Below are positions 56,827-64,000 of a DNA stretch of 64,000 nucleotides, piece after piece (position 1 is the stretch's first letter; each line of letters starts with the position of its first letter). The DNA lies in the NCBI RefSeq assembly GCF_026719705.1, contig NZ_JAPPRR010000002.1, positions 435,091 through 499,090 of the forward strand, in the 5' to 3' direction. The position numbers and the translations under genes are program-made. A model generated the notes under the pieces. That model saw only the letters and a list, made by a program, of their open reading frames with translations, was not told the DNA's origin and ran no database searches. Origin of the DNA: Pseudokordiimonas caeni (GTDB lineage: Bacteria; Pseudomonadota; Alphaproteobacteria; Sphingomonadales; Kordiimonadaceae).

Positions 56827-57845
56827 AGGTTTCACCCCGCGACATCGAAGCCGTTTGCCGGTCGCTGCCGGCCGGGGTTCGGGTCGTGCTGGTGTATGGC
56901 CGGGACGAGGGGCTGGCGCGCGAACGTGCCACCCGCATCGGCAAGCAGATCGCGCCCGATCTTTCCGATCCATTTCAGGTTGCCCGGCCCGACAATGCGG
57001 CCGTGAAGGCCACACCCTCGCTTCTCGTTGATGAAATGTCGGCCATCTCGATGCTCGGCGGGCGCCGCCTTGTGCGCCTTGAAGGTGCCGGCAACGATAT
57101 GACGGACGCGGTGAAGCTGGTGCTGGCCGACCCGCGCGGTGACGGGCTTCTCCTCATCACGGCGGGGGATCTGGACGGCGGCTCGTCGCTCCGCAAGGCG
57201 GTCGAAGGCGGCAAGGATGCCCTCGCCATCGCCTGTTACGAGGATAACGCCCGCGATCTTTCAGGCCTTGTGCAGGAAGTGCTGTCTGCCGCCGGACTGC
57301 GTGCCAGCCGCGATGCGATGGCCTATCTGATGGAAAATCTGGGCGGCGACCGCGCTGTTTCGCGCGGCGAGCTCGACAAGCTTGTCCTTTACAAGGGCAG
57401 CGACAAAAGCGAGATCACGCTCGATGACGCCCGCGCCTGCGTGGGCGACACGGCGGCCTTCGCGCTGCATGAGATTGCCTCGGCCGTCACGGCGGGCGAC
57501 ATGAAGAAGCTGGAAACGGGCCTTGAGCGCGCCTGGATCGCCGGTGAAAGCCCCATCGCGATCCTTCTCTTGCTTTCCCGCCGGCTGATGCGCCTGCATT
57601 ACGCGCGTGCCCTGATGACGGAACAGAATCTGGGCCCCGCCGAAGCGGTCGAACGCCTGCGCCCGCCGGTCATTTTCTTCGAAAAGCCGGTTTTCACCGC
57701 CGATCTCGCCCGCTGGACCGCGCGGAAGATCGAACAGGCGCTCGATATCCTTATCGAAGCCGATCTCGAGTGCAAAACCACCGGCAACCCTGCCGAGATC
57801 ATCTGCGCCCGCGCCTGCCTGCGTCTTGCCAAGGCGGCGCGCTGA
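56823..57845 (+). CDS. holA: DNA polymerase III delta subunit
   Basis: Clamp-loader wrench subunit that opens the beta ring. The 340-residue protein has the N-terminal RVVLVYGRDEGLARERA domain, the DELVDEMSAISMLGGRRL-type region near 65-85 and helical C-terminus with ARRLMRLHYAR-type collar residues. It overlaps lptE by four bases. Its stop directly abuts the stop of the converging GlxA-type gene. Confidence 0.92.
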   Translation: MKVSPRDIEAVCRSLPAGVRVVLVYGRDEGLARERATRIGKQIAPDLSDPFQVARPDNAAVKATPSLLVDEMSAISMLGGRRLVRLEGAGNDMTDAVKLVLADPRGDGLLLITAGDLDGGSSLRKAVEGGKDALAIACYEDNARDLSGLVQEVLSAAGLRASRDAMAYLMENLGGDRAVSRGELDKLVLYKGSDKSEITLDDARACVGDTAAFALHEIASAVTAGDMKKLETGLERAWIAGESPIAILLLLSRRLMRLHYARALMTEQNLGPAEAVERLRPPVIFFEKPVFTADLARWTARKIEQALDILIEADLECKTTGNPAEIICARACLRLAKAAR

Positions 57846-58802
57846 TCACCCCTGCCCGTGAAGTTGCCGGTATGCTGTCGGGCTCATGCCGAAACGACGC
57901 TCGAACGCCTGAATGAGCCGTCCGGCGGTGCCGAAGCCTGAATGGGCGGCGACGGCCTTCAGGGGCAGGCCGGGGCCTTCGAGGAGGCTGCGGGCGGCAT
58001 CGAGCCGCAGGCGCTCCAGATAGCGTGCCGGGGTGTCGCCGGTTTCCTTCACGAAATGGCGGTGGAAGCTGCGCTCGCTCATGCCCGCGCGCGCGGCTGC
58101 ATCATTCACCGTGATCGGTTCGGCCAGATGGTCGGCCATCCAGTTGATGATGGCACCACAACTGCCGGCGGATTTCACCTGACCCTTCAGAAGTGTGCTG
58201 AACTGGCTCTGGCTACCCGGCCGGCGGGCGTAAACCACAAGGCCGCGGGCGACCTTCATGGCGATGTCACGCCCTAGGTCGGCTTCCACAAGCGCCAGAC
58301 ACATGTCGATGCCTGCAGTTACACCGGCCGAGGACCAGAGGTGGCCGTCCTGCACATAAAGTGCGTCGGCATCGACAGTGACTGCCGGATATATCTCCTG
58401 CATCCGTCTGGCCCAGCGCCAGTGGGTGGCGAGGCGCTTTCCCTCTGCCACCCCGGCAGCGGCCAGGATGAAGGCGCCGGTGCAGACAGACCCCAGCCGC
58501 CGTGCGCTGCCCGCCGCCTTTTGTACAAAGGCCTGCAGGCGGGCGTCGTTGGCCGCCTGCTCAGCGCCGTGACCACCGGAAATCAGCACAGTGTCGGCGT
58601 CCTCAAGCTTCACTTCATCCAGCGGTGTGGCCTGAAGGGTAAGTCCGGCGGTAGTGGCGATGTGGCGACCCTCAAGGCTCGCGAGCACGACGCGGTATTG
58701 CGGCTGCGGCGACAGTTCACTTGCTGACGCAAACACTTGCGCGGGGCCGGTGATATCAAGGATCTGGGCGCGGTCGAAGCCGACGATCACGATGGTGCGC
58801 AT
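57846..58802 (-). CDS. GlxA-family transcriptional regulator (DJ-1/PfpI plus AraC HTH)
   Basis: A 318-residue regulator. The N-terminal DJ-1/PfpI-like sensor domain (about 1-190) has GSVCTGAFIL at the nucleophile-elbow position near 107. The AraC HTH (about 220-315) contains MSERSFHRHFVKETGDTPARYL and AVAAHSGFGTAGRLIQAFERRFG. It is divergent from an isonitrile-hydratase-like gene across a 113-base spacer with nested inverted repeats, so it probably controls that gene. Confidence 0.9.
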   Translation of the reverse strand: MRTIVIVGFDRAQILDITGPAQVFASASELSPQPQYRVVLASLEGRHIATTAGLTLQATPLDEVKLEDADTVLISGGHGAEQAANDARLQAFVQKAAGSARRLGSVCTGAFILAAAGVAEGKRLATHWRWARRMQEIYPAVTVDADALYVQDGHLWSSAGVTAGIDMCLALVEADLGRDIAMKVARGLVVYARRPGSQSQFSTLLKGQVKSAGSCGAIINWMADHLAEPITVNDAAARAGMSERSFHRHFVKETGDTPARYLERLRLDAARSLLEGPGLPLKAVAAHSGFGTAGRLIQAFERRFGMSPTAYRQLHGQG

Positions 58803-58818
58803 GAGGACCCACCTCTGG

Positions 58819-58857
58819 ATTGGCAGAAATCACATATTATGTGTCATATCCGCCAAT
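58819..58857. promoter_or_regulatory. Nested inverted repeats between GlxA regulator and isonitrile-hydratase gene
   Basis: An inner palindrome CACATA-T-TATGTG (58831-58843) is enclosed by an outer repeat ATTGGC (58819-58824)/GCCAAT (58852-58857), almost concentric (centres one base apart). It lies in the divergent promoter region and is the best candidate operator for the adjacent AraC-type regulator. Confidence 0.55.
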
Positions 58858-58915
58858 AGCAATCAAGCATAGGATGAGGGCATAGAAACCGAGACACGAC
58901 ACGAGGAGAAAAACC

Positions 58916-59584
58916 ATGACCATCGAAATCGGATTTCTGCTGTTCAACGGCCTGACCCAACTGGATTTTGCGGGGCCTTTCGAGGTGCTCTCGCGCGTGC
59001 CGGGCGCCCGCGTGCATCTGGTGGCGGATAGTCTTGACGCTATCACGGCCGACACGGGCCTGCGCTTGCTGCCGACGACTACGTATGAGGAGTGCCCTCA
59101 ACTCAATGTCCTGTGCGTGCCCGGCGGGCCGCATGTGGAAAGCCTCTATGAAAATGAAGCAGCGCTCGATTTCCTGCGCCAGCAGGCTGCTGAGGCGGAC
59201 TATGTGACCTCGGTTTGCACGGGATCGCTGATCCTCGGGGCGGCCGGGCTCCTCGAGGGCTACAAAGCGACCAGCCATTGGTCCTCGGTGGGGCTTTTGG
59301 GCCATTTCGGCGCGACCCCGACCAGGGGCCGAGTGGTCACCGACCGCAACCGTATCACCGGGGGCGGCGTGACGGCAGGGATTGACTTCGGCCTCACGGT
59401 CGCAGCTGCCCTTGCGGGTGAACAGGCTGCCAAGATGATCCAGCTCGGCCTTGAATATAACCCCGAGCCGCCATTCAACTGCGGTCATCCCGATGTTGCG
59501 GAAAAGGACGTAATCAACGCTGTGATAACGGCGATGCAGGACCGGCTCGACACGCGCATCAAACGCGCGGCGGCATTCGCCTGA
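58916..59584 (+). CDS. DJ-1/PfpI protein of the isonitrile hydratase type
   Basis: A 222-residue DJ-1 superfamily enzyme close to Pseudomonas putida isonitrile hydratase (InhA). Asp17, Cys101 and Thr102, the residues important in that enzyme, sit at the same numbers (NGLTQLD, SVCTGS). It would hydrate isonitriles to N-formamides, but family members with other substrates exist. AGGAG precedes the ATG. It is divergent from the GlxA-type regulator. Confidence 0.85.
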   Translation: MTIEIGFLLFNGLTQLDFAGPFEVLSRVPGARVHLVADSLDAITADTGLRLLPTTTYEECPQLNVLCVPGGPHVESLYENEAALDFLRQQAAEADYVTSVCTGSLILGAAGLLEGYKATSHWSSVGLLGHFGATPTRGRVVTDRNRITGGGVTAGIDFGLTVAAALAGEQAAKMIQLGLEYNPEPPFNCGHPDVAEKDVINAVITAMQDRLDTRIKRAAAFA

Positions 59585-59610
59585 CCATAAATCCGGCTCA
59601 CGACAGCCAA

Positions 59611-59651
59611 TAAAAAGACGAACCGGCTGCAACCTCATGGATTGCAGCCGG
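59611..59651 (-). terminator. Intrinsic terminator of secB
   Basis: A 10-bp perfect stem CCGGCTGCAA/TTGCAGCCGG (59623-59632, 59642-59651) with 9-base loop. On the minus strand it is followed by TTCGTCTTTTTA, and it lies 50 bases after the secB stop. Confidence 0.88.
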
Positions 59652-59700
59652 CCCGCACTTCGGAGCTTTCCGCTCCCGGACTCTGGAGAGGTTGTTGCTC

Positions 59701-60240
59701 TTAATTCAGGGTTTCCGGGGTCGGTTCTTCAGCACCCTGCTGGTCCTGCGCCATCTGGGCCCGGTAAAGGGCTTCGAAATTGATCGGCTCAAGCAGCAGC
59801 GGCGGGAAGCCGCCATCGCGCGACGCATCTGCAATGATGCGACGGGCAAACGGGAACATCAGCATCGGAGCCTGCACCAGCAGGAAGGCGCGAACCGCTT
59901 CCTCGGGCACGTTCCGGAGGCCGAAAAGGCTGCCATAGACAAGCTCGACAGCGAACGCGACCTGGTTCTTGCCGTCTTCGAGCGTGTTGTTGGCGGTGGC
60001 GGAAATCTTCAGTTCCACCTCGTAAACGTCGTCACCCAGCCGGTGCACGCCCACATTCACATTCACGTCGATCGCCGGTTTGGCGGCGGTCATGTTCTGC
60101 AGGCTTGCCGGGGCATTCGGGTTCTCGAAGGACAGGTCCTTCACATATTGGGTGATCACGCCAACCTGCGGCATGTCGGCGCCGTCAGGGGCGGGACCGC
60201 TCAGCGGGTTCTGGTCGTTCTCGAAAACATTGTCGGCCAT
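59701..60240 (-). CDS. secB: Protein-export chaperone SecB
   Basis: Tetrameric chaperone that hands preproteins to SecA. The 179-residue protein from ATG 60240 shows the SecB core with YVKDLSFENPNAP, EVELKISATA, AFAVELVYGSLF and LVQAPMLMFPFARR. An N-terminal extension of about 25 residues and a polar tail frame it. The longer open frame to 60318 is not supported. Followed on the minus strand by its terminator; fxsA lies upstream. Confidence 0.96.
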   Translation of the reverse strand: MADNVFENDQNPLSGPAPDGADMPQVGVITQYVKDLSFENPNAPASLQNMTAAKPAIDVNVNVGVHRLGDDVYEVELKISATANNTLEDGKNQVAFAVELVYGSLFGLRNVPEEAVRAFLLVQAPMLMFPFARRIIADASRDGGFPPLLLEPINFEALYRAQMAQDQQGAEEPTPETLN

Positions 60241-60364
60241 GGTAAGTGCGTTTCCTTTTTGGGGCGCCGCCGGTTTCGAGGGCCACCCGGGATCGTTTTC
60301 GGGGGACACGGCTAGCACGGTTTGGAGGGGGGAACAACCCGGAATTCCGGGGTTTCCGGCAATT

Positions 60365-60817
60365 TCACATTTTGTCGATAGGGCGTGGCGGGGTGGGGTC
60401 GTCGCTTTCGGAAACCACTTCCCCCTCGATGATGATGACCCGGCTGGATCCCCCCCGCGGGCGAACCATCAGCCCGGCCGCACCCGCCTTGATAAGGGCG
60501 CTGCGCACCGGCGGGATCAGCAGGAGGAAACCGAGGCCGTCTGTCAGGAAACCCGGGATCATCAGGCAGAAACCGGCAACCAGAAGGAAGGCACCATGCA
60601 CGAGCGCGGCGCCCACGGGCCGCCCGTCAGCGGCCGCGCGCTGCATGTCCAGCATCAGCCCGATGCCCTGATGGCGCACAAGACCGAGGCCCACAACAGC
60701 CGTCAGGATACAAAGGCCAACGGTCGACAAGGCGCCGATTTCGTCGCCCACGTCGATCAATACAGTCAGCTCCGCCACCGGCAGGCCGATCAGAAGAATG
60801 AGGAGAATCCAACCCAT
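60365..60817 (-). CDS. fxsA: FxsA family membrane protein
   Basis: A 150-residue cytoplasmic-membrane protein. Four hydrophobic segments in the first 110 residues and the conserved IPGFLTDGLGFLLLIPPVR motif place it in the FxsA family, whose E. coli member relieves F-plasmid exclusion of phage T7. The true start is ATG 60817. The gene is on the same strand as secB, 124 bases upstream, and divergent from timA. Confidence 0.9.
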   Translation of the reverse strand: MGWILLILLIGLPVAELTVLIDVGDEIGALSTVGLCILTAVVGLGLVRHQGIGLMLDMQRAAADGRPVGAALVHGAFLLVAGFCLMIPGFLTDGLGFLLLIPPVRSALIKAGAAGLMVRPRGGSSRVIIIEGEVVSESDDPTPPRPIDKM

Positions 60818-60924
60818 CGCTTGTTCTTTTCCTTCAACACACCTATCTATTAGGGGATCATGGGCGCTGCCTTCAATGGCTTTGCGCCTTAAAAACTCTG
60901 CTGGGTCGACCTGGAACACGATAC

Positions 60925-61590
60925 ATGGAAATTTTCGACATCATCATCCTCGCCATGGTGGCAGGATTCATTTTCCTGCGGCTGAGGGGCGAACTTGGCA
61001 ACAAGACCGGCAATGAGCCCTTGCCGCCGTCGAACCCGCACCCGCGCGCCGCGGGGTCTGACCGCGTGGTCGATCTGCAGGGTCGCCCGGTTGAGGATGC
61101 CGACTATGCAGCCCCTGCCGAAGCTGAAGCCGCCGATCCCCGCTTTGCCACGGCCTTCAATGCCATGCGCCGGCTGGATAGCCATTTCAGTCCCGCGCAA
61201 TTTGTGAACGGGGCCGCTCAAGCTTATCCGATGATTCTGGAGGCTTTCTGGGCTGGCGACCGCGGCACGCTCAAAAACTATCTGTCGCCTGCGGTGTTCG
61301 ACCAGTTCGACGCGGCCCTGAAAGCGCGCGAGGAAGCCGGCCACAAGCTCGATAACCGCCTCCTTGAGGTGACGGCTGCCGATATCGTCGACGCGCGCCT
61401 TGAAGGCAAGACCGCTGAAATCACCGTCCATTTCTCGGCGGAGATCATCGCGGTCACGCGCGACAAGGACGGCAAGGCCATCGAAGGCAACCTGTCGGAC
61501 AGCGTCGTCGTGAACGACAACTGGACCTTCGCCCGCGACCTGAAATCGCGCGATCCGTCCTGGAGCCTTGTCGCAACCCGCGCCGGCTGA
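60925..61590 (+). CDS. TimA (Tim44-like) inner-membrane adaptor
   Basis: A 221-residue protein with one N-terminal membrane helix (about 3-20), a disordered linker and a Tim44-like C-terminal domain (about 80-215, with VNGAAQAYPMILEAFWAGDRGTL). It is the alphaproteobacterial relative of mitochondrial Tim44. The ATG has no strong site but fits the helix. In this class it follows fxsA and precedes mltA, as here. Confidence 0.88.
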   Translation: MEIFDIIILAMVAGFIFLRLRGELGNKTGNEPLPPSNPHPRAAGSDRVVDLQGRPVEDADYAAPAEAEAADPRFATAFNAMRRLDSHFSPAQFVNGAAQAYPMILEAFWAGDRGTLKNYLSPAVFDQFDAALKAREEAGHKLDNRLLEVTAADIVDARLEGKTAEITVHFSAEIIAVTRDKDGKAIEGNLSDSVVVNDNWTFARDLKSRDPSWSLVATRAG

Positions 61591-61596
61591 CCTGCC

Positions 61597-62799
61597 GTGG
61601 CGGGGCGCTTCCTGAAGCTTCTGGCTTTTCTGGCGCTGGTGGCCCTGCCGCTAGCGCTTGCCTTTTTCCTGCGCCCACCCGAGCGCGGCCTGCGCTTCGC
61701 CCCCGTTTCCTACAGCGATCTGCCGGGTTGGGACACCGATCCCACCGCCGACGCTTGGCCGGCGCTCTCCGAAAGCTGCAAGCGTATCCTGACTCTGCCA
61801 GACAGCCGCGCTATCCCCGGTGCTGCCATTGGCGGTACGGCGGCGGATTGGAAGCCCGTTTGCGGCGCGCTTCTCACGCTGGAAGGAGCCAACACCGAAA
61901 CGCTGCGTGTTTTCATCGAAGCCAATTTCACGCCTTATGCGGTTACCCTTGCCGGCAATCCGACCGGGCTTTTCACCGGCTATCATGAAGCCTTCCTGAA
62001 GGGCAGCGAAACGCCTTCCGAAACCTATAACGTGCCCCTTTATGTGCGCCCGCCCGAGCTCGTGATGGTCAATCTTGGCCTTTTCCGCGACAGTCTGAAG
62101 GGCGAACGCATCGCGGGCGAGGTGAAGGACGGGCAGCTGGTGCCCTATGCTTCCCACGCGGATATCAACAAGGGCGCACTCAACGGTCGCGGGCTCGAGC
62201 TTCTATGGGTTGATGATGCCGTCGAGGCTTTCAACCTGCATATCCAGGGCTCCGGGCGCGTTCAGATGCCGGATGGCAGCATCCGCAAGGTCGGCTATGC
62301 AGCCCAAAACGGTCACCCTTATGTCGCAATTGGTCGTATCCTGATCGAACGCGGTGAAATCCCGCGTGAAAAGATGTCGATGCCGGCGATCAAGGATTGG
62401 CTGCGCACCCACCCGGACGAAGCCGCCGGAGTGATGGAAGCCAACCCTTCCTTCGTTTTCTTCCGCGATCTGCCGGTCGATCAGGAGCCCCTGGGTGCGG
62501 CCGGCGTGCCGCTCACCGGTGGCCGGTCGCTGGCCGTTGATCGCAGCCACCTGCCCCTGCACGCCCCTGTTTTCCTGTCCGCCAGCCAGCCCAATCCCAA
62601 AGCGCCGAGTGAGAGCCTGCCCCTCAACCGCCTGATGGTGGCGCAGGATACGGGCGGGGCGATCCGCGGCGAGATCCGCGGCGACGTTTACTGGGGCTTT
62701 GGCGAGGACGCGACGACGATTGCTGGCCATATGGCGGCCAAGGGTCGCTTCTGGCTCCTTCTCCCGAACGGGATCGGCCCCGATGCCGGGCGGTCGTAA
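61597..62799 (+). CDS. mltA: Membrane-bound lytic murein transglycosylase A
   Basis: Cleaves peptidoglycan glycan strands to 1,6-anhydro ends. The 400-residue protein has an N-terminal membrane anchor (no lipobox; LAFLALVALPLALAFFL), the MltA domain (about 110-300, with GYHEAFLKGS) and a 3D domain ending DTGGAIRGEIRGDVYWGFG with catalytic Asp. A GTG start is used. The end overlaps the smr gene. Confidence 0.92.
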   Translation: MAGRFLKLLAFLALVALPLALAFFLRPPERGLRFAPVSYSDLPGWDTDPTADAWPALSESCKRILTLPDSRAIPGAAIGGTAADWKPVCGALLTLEGANTETLRVFIEANFTPYAVTLAGNPTGLFTGYHEAFLKGSETPSETYNVPLYVRPPELVMVNLGLFRDSLKGERIAGEVKDGQLVPYASHADINKGALNGRGLELLWVDDAVEAFNLHIQGSGRVQMPDGSIRKVGYAAQNGHPYVAIGRILIERGEIPREKMSMPAIKDWLRTHPDEAAGVMEANPSFVFFRDLPVDQEPLGAAGVPLTGGRSLAVDRSHLPLHAPVFLSASQPNPKAPSESLPLNRLMVAQDTGGAIRGEIRGDVYWGFGEDATTIAGHMAAKGRFWLLLPNGIGPDAGRS

Positions 62800-63412
62800 A
62801 CGGCCACGGAAACCTGCCGCCCCGCCTGAGCTGACGGGCGAGGACGCGACCCTCTGGGAGGCACTGGCCGCCAGCGTGCGCCCCCTGAAGGGCCGGCCGA
62901 AACCACCCCCTCTCAGCCCCCGCCGACCTGATGTGCCCGACCGTGGCGCAGACCGCCTGCCGGACGAATGGTTCCGCGAAGGTGGCCCGGCGCCGACGCC
63001 CGGCATCGACCGCAAGACCCGCCGCCGCATCGCCAAGGGCCACACGGATGTGGACCGCGCGCTGGACCTGCATGGCATGACGCAGGACGGCGCCTATAAT
63101 GCCCTGAAGGGCGCTATCGAAGGCGCCATCCGCCGGGGCGACAAGACGCTTCTTGTGGTCACCGGCAAGGGCGGGGCGCGTTTCAACCAGATTGGGGCCC
63201 TGCCCGCCATGTTCCGCCGCCGCGAGGATTTCGAACAACATGGCGGCGTGCTCCGCCGCATGTTGCCCCTGTGGCTTGAAGCCAGCGAACTTCGCCCCTT
63301 CGTTGAAAGCTACGGCCCGGCGGCAGACGAGCATGGCGGCGACGGCGCCTTCTATATACGCTTGCGCAAACGCCTGCCGGGCAGCCGGCGAAAAACGGGG
63401 GATGAGGCATGA
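62783..63412 (+). CDS. Smr/MutS2-domain protein
   Basis: A 209-residue protein with a basic, Pro-rich N-terminal half and a C-terminal Smr domain (about 95-200): DVDRALDLHGMTQDGAYNAL and LLVVTGKGG are its signature. Smr domains bind or cut branched nucleic acids; the exact role is unknown. The ATG at 62783 overlaps mltA by 17 bases and the XRE gene by four bases. Confidence 0.88.
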   Translation: MPGGRKRPRKPAAPPELTGEDATLWEALAASVRPLKGRPKPPPLSPRRPDVPDRGADRLPDEWFREGGPAPTPGIDRKTRRRIAKGHTDVDRALDLHGMTQDGAYNALKGAIEGAIRRGDKTLLVVTGKGGARFNQIGALPAMFRRREDFEQHGGVLRRMLPLWLEASELRPFVESYGPAADEHGGDGAFYIRLRKRLPGSRRKTGDEA

Positions 63413-63765
63413 CGCCGTTCGGGGAAAGACTGCGGGAACTGAGAGCCGCGCGCGGCGAAAGCCAGGCCGAGATGGCAGCCGCCCTGCAGGTGACGCCGGC
63501 TTATCTTTCCGCACTCGAACATGGCAAGCGCGGCGCGCCCTCCTGGCCCTTCCTGCAGAAGGTGATCCATCATTTCGGCCTCATCTGGGATGACGCCGAG
63601 GCGCTGACCAAACTGGCGCAGGTCTCCAAACCCCGCGTGACCATCGATACAAGCGGCATGGATGAACGCGCCACGCGGCTCGCCAACCTTCTTGCCAAGC
63701 GTTTGCCCCGCCTGACGGGCGCCGAGCTGGATGCCATCCTGAAGATCGTCGACCGGGGCGACTGA
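63409..63765 (+). CDS. XRE-family helix-turn-helix regulator
   Basis: A 118-residue DNA-binding protein. The HTH (about 4-60) has ESQAEMAAALQVTPAYLSALEHGKRG, and the remainder forms a helical C-terminal domain. It overlaps the Smr gene at ATGA, so it is co-translated. Targets are unknown. Confidence 0.9.
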   Translation: MTPFGERLRELRAARGESQAEMAAALQVTPAYLSALEHGKRGAPSWPFLQKVIHHFGLIWDDAEALTKLAQVSKPRVTIDTSGMDERATRLANLLAKRLPRLTGAELDAILKIVDRGD

Positions 63766-63849
63766 ACAAACAGGAAACAAACACGCTTGCCACGCGCCCG
63801 TTCCTAACCCTAAGCTGCAGGTCTACACGGCAGACGCGGGGGCAGGCGC

Positions 63850-64000
63850 ATGGTTGCAACGGTGCAGACGGTGGTGTTCGAGGGGATCGAGGGCAGGACT
63901 GTCGACGTGCAGGTGCAGATATCGGGCGGCCTGCCGGCTTTCACCGTCGTCGGCTTGCCCGACAAGGCGGTGAGCGAAGCGCGGGAACGGGTGCGCGCGG
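63850..64000 (+). CDS. comM: YifB/ComM family Mg-chelatase-like ATPase, 5' part only
   Basis: The first 50 codons of a gene running off the window: starts [15 protein letters not shown] with [20 protein letters not shown] following, the N-terminal signature of ComM/YifB. Such proteins act as branch-migration helicases during natural transformation. Only the start is seen, so the gene's integrity cannot be judged. Confidence 0.85.
   Translation, partial: MVATVQTVVFEGIEGRTVDVQVQISGGLPAFTVVGLPDKAVSEARERVRA

Noticed and set aside
1-64000. tRNA, rRNA, insertion sequences, prophage or CRISPR
   Set aside because: No cloverleaf genes, transposase or phage proteins, or regularly spaced repeats were recognised on reading; a tRNA and repeat scan would settle this.

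Overview
The window is a 64 kb piece of an alphaproteobacterial chromosome that contains the replication origin. The main evidence is the intergenic region between hemE and the ppsR (DUF299) gene, about 24891-25311. It carries two perfect and several near-consensus DnaA boxes next to an AT-rich patch, in the gene context that marks oriC in Caulobacter, Rickettsia and many other Alphaproteobacteria. The mnmE-mnmG-rsmG-parA-parB block with four parS sites lies 10-13 kb to the left. Class I LysK, a TimA (Tim44-like) protein, DUF6489, HemJ, FtsK, PpsR and GlxA-type regulators agree with the class. A PEP-CTERM protein with a Trp-containing sorting signal and a large TonB-dependent receptor suggest an aquatic or marine lineage such as Kordiimonadales, Hyphomonadales or Sphingomonadales, but the order cannot be fixed from sequence reading alone. 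No rRNA, tRNA, insertion sequence, prophage or CRISPR array was recognised.

Layout. 1-9.9 kb: housekeeping genes (lysK; grpE-hrcA; rph-rdgB-hemW; an LpoA-like lipoprotein; rsmI-yraN-gshB). 9.9-16 kb: chromosome segregation and tRNA modification (parB, parA, rsmG, mnmG, mnmE, DUF6489) with parS sites. 16-19 kb: a small redox/detoxification run (Ogt, dienelactone hydrolase, MsrQ-like membrane protein, quinone oxidoreductase). 19-22 kb: a PEP-CTERM protein, a secreted M20 amidohydrolase and an isochorismatase-fold protein. 22-29 kb: rho-hemJ-hemE, oriC, ppsR-maf-aroE-coaE-dnaQ. 29-34 kb: EamA transporter, lepB, and dnaK-dnaJ behind a heat-shock promoter. 34-40.5 kb: an accessory locus with a TetR regulator, a secreted parallel beta-helix protein, a diheme cytochrome c and a TonB-dependent receptor. 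40.5-53 kb: dapB, a flavoprotein hydroxylase, ftsK-lolA-xth, an orphan response regulator, ribA, an L,D-transpeptidase-fold protein, a YggS protein, a ThiE-like protein and an outer-membrane barrel. 53-58 kb: leuS-lptE-holA. 58-60 kb: a GlxA-type regulator divergent from an isonitrile-hydratase-like enzyme. 60-64 kb: secB, fxsA, timA, mltA, smr, an XRE regulator and the start of comM.

The best candidate for an undescribed system is the 34.4-40.5 kb locus. The beta-helix protein and the diheme cytochrome belong to two families (TIGR03805 and TIGR03806) known to occur as a pair of unknown function. Here they are followed by a TonB receptor and controlled from a divergent TetR gene with a perfect inverted repeat beside it. 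Also notable are the intact oriC/parS architecture, a split of the usual parB/holA and dnaQ/secB neighbourhoods, nested palindromes between the GlxA regulator and its likely target, strong hairpins ahead of leuS and the receptor gene, and an isochorismatase-fold protein whose nucleophile cysteine is replaced by serine.
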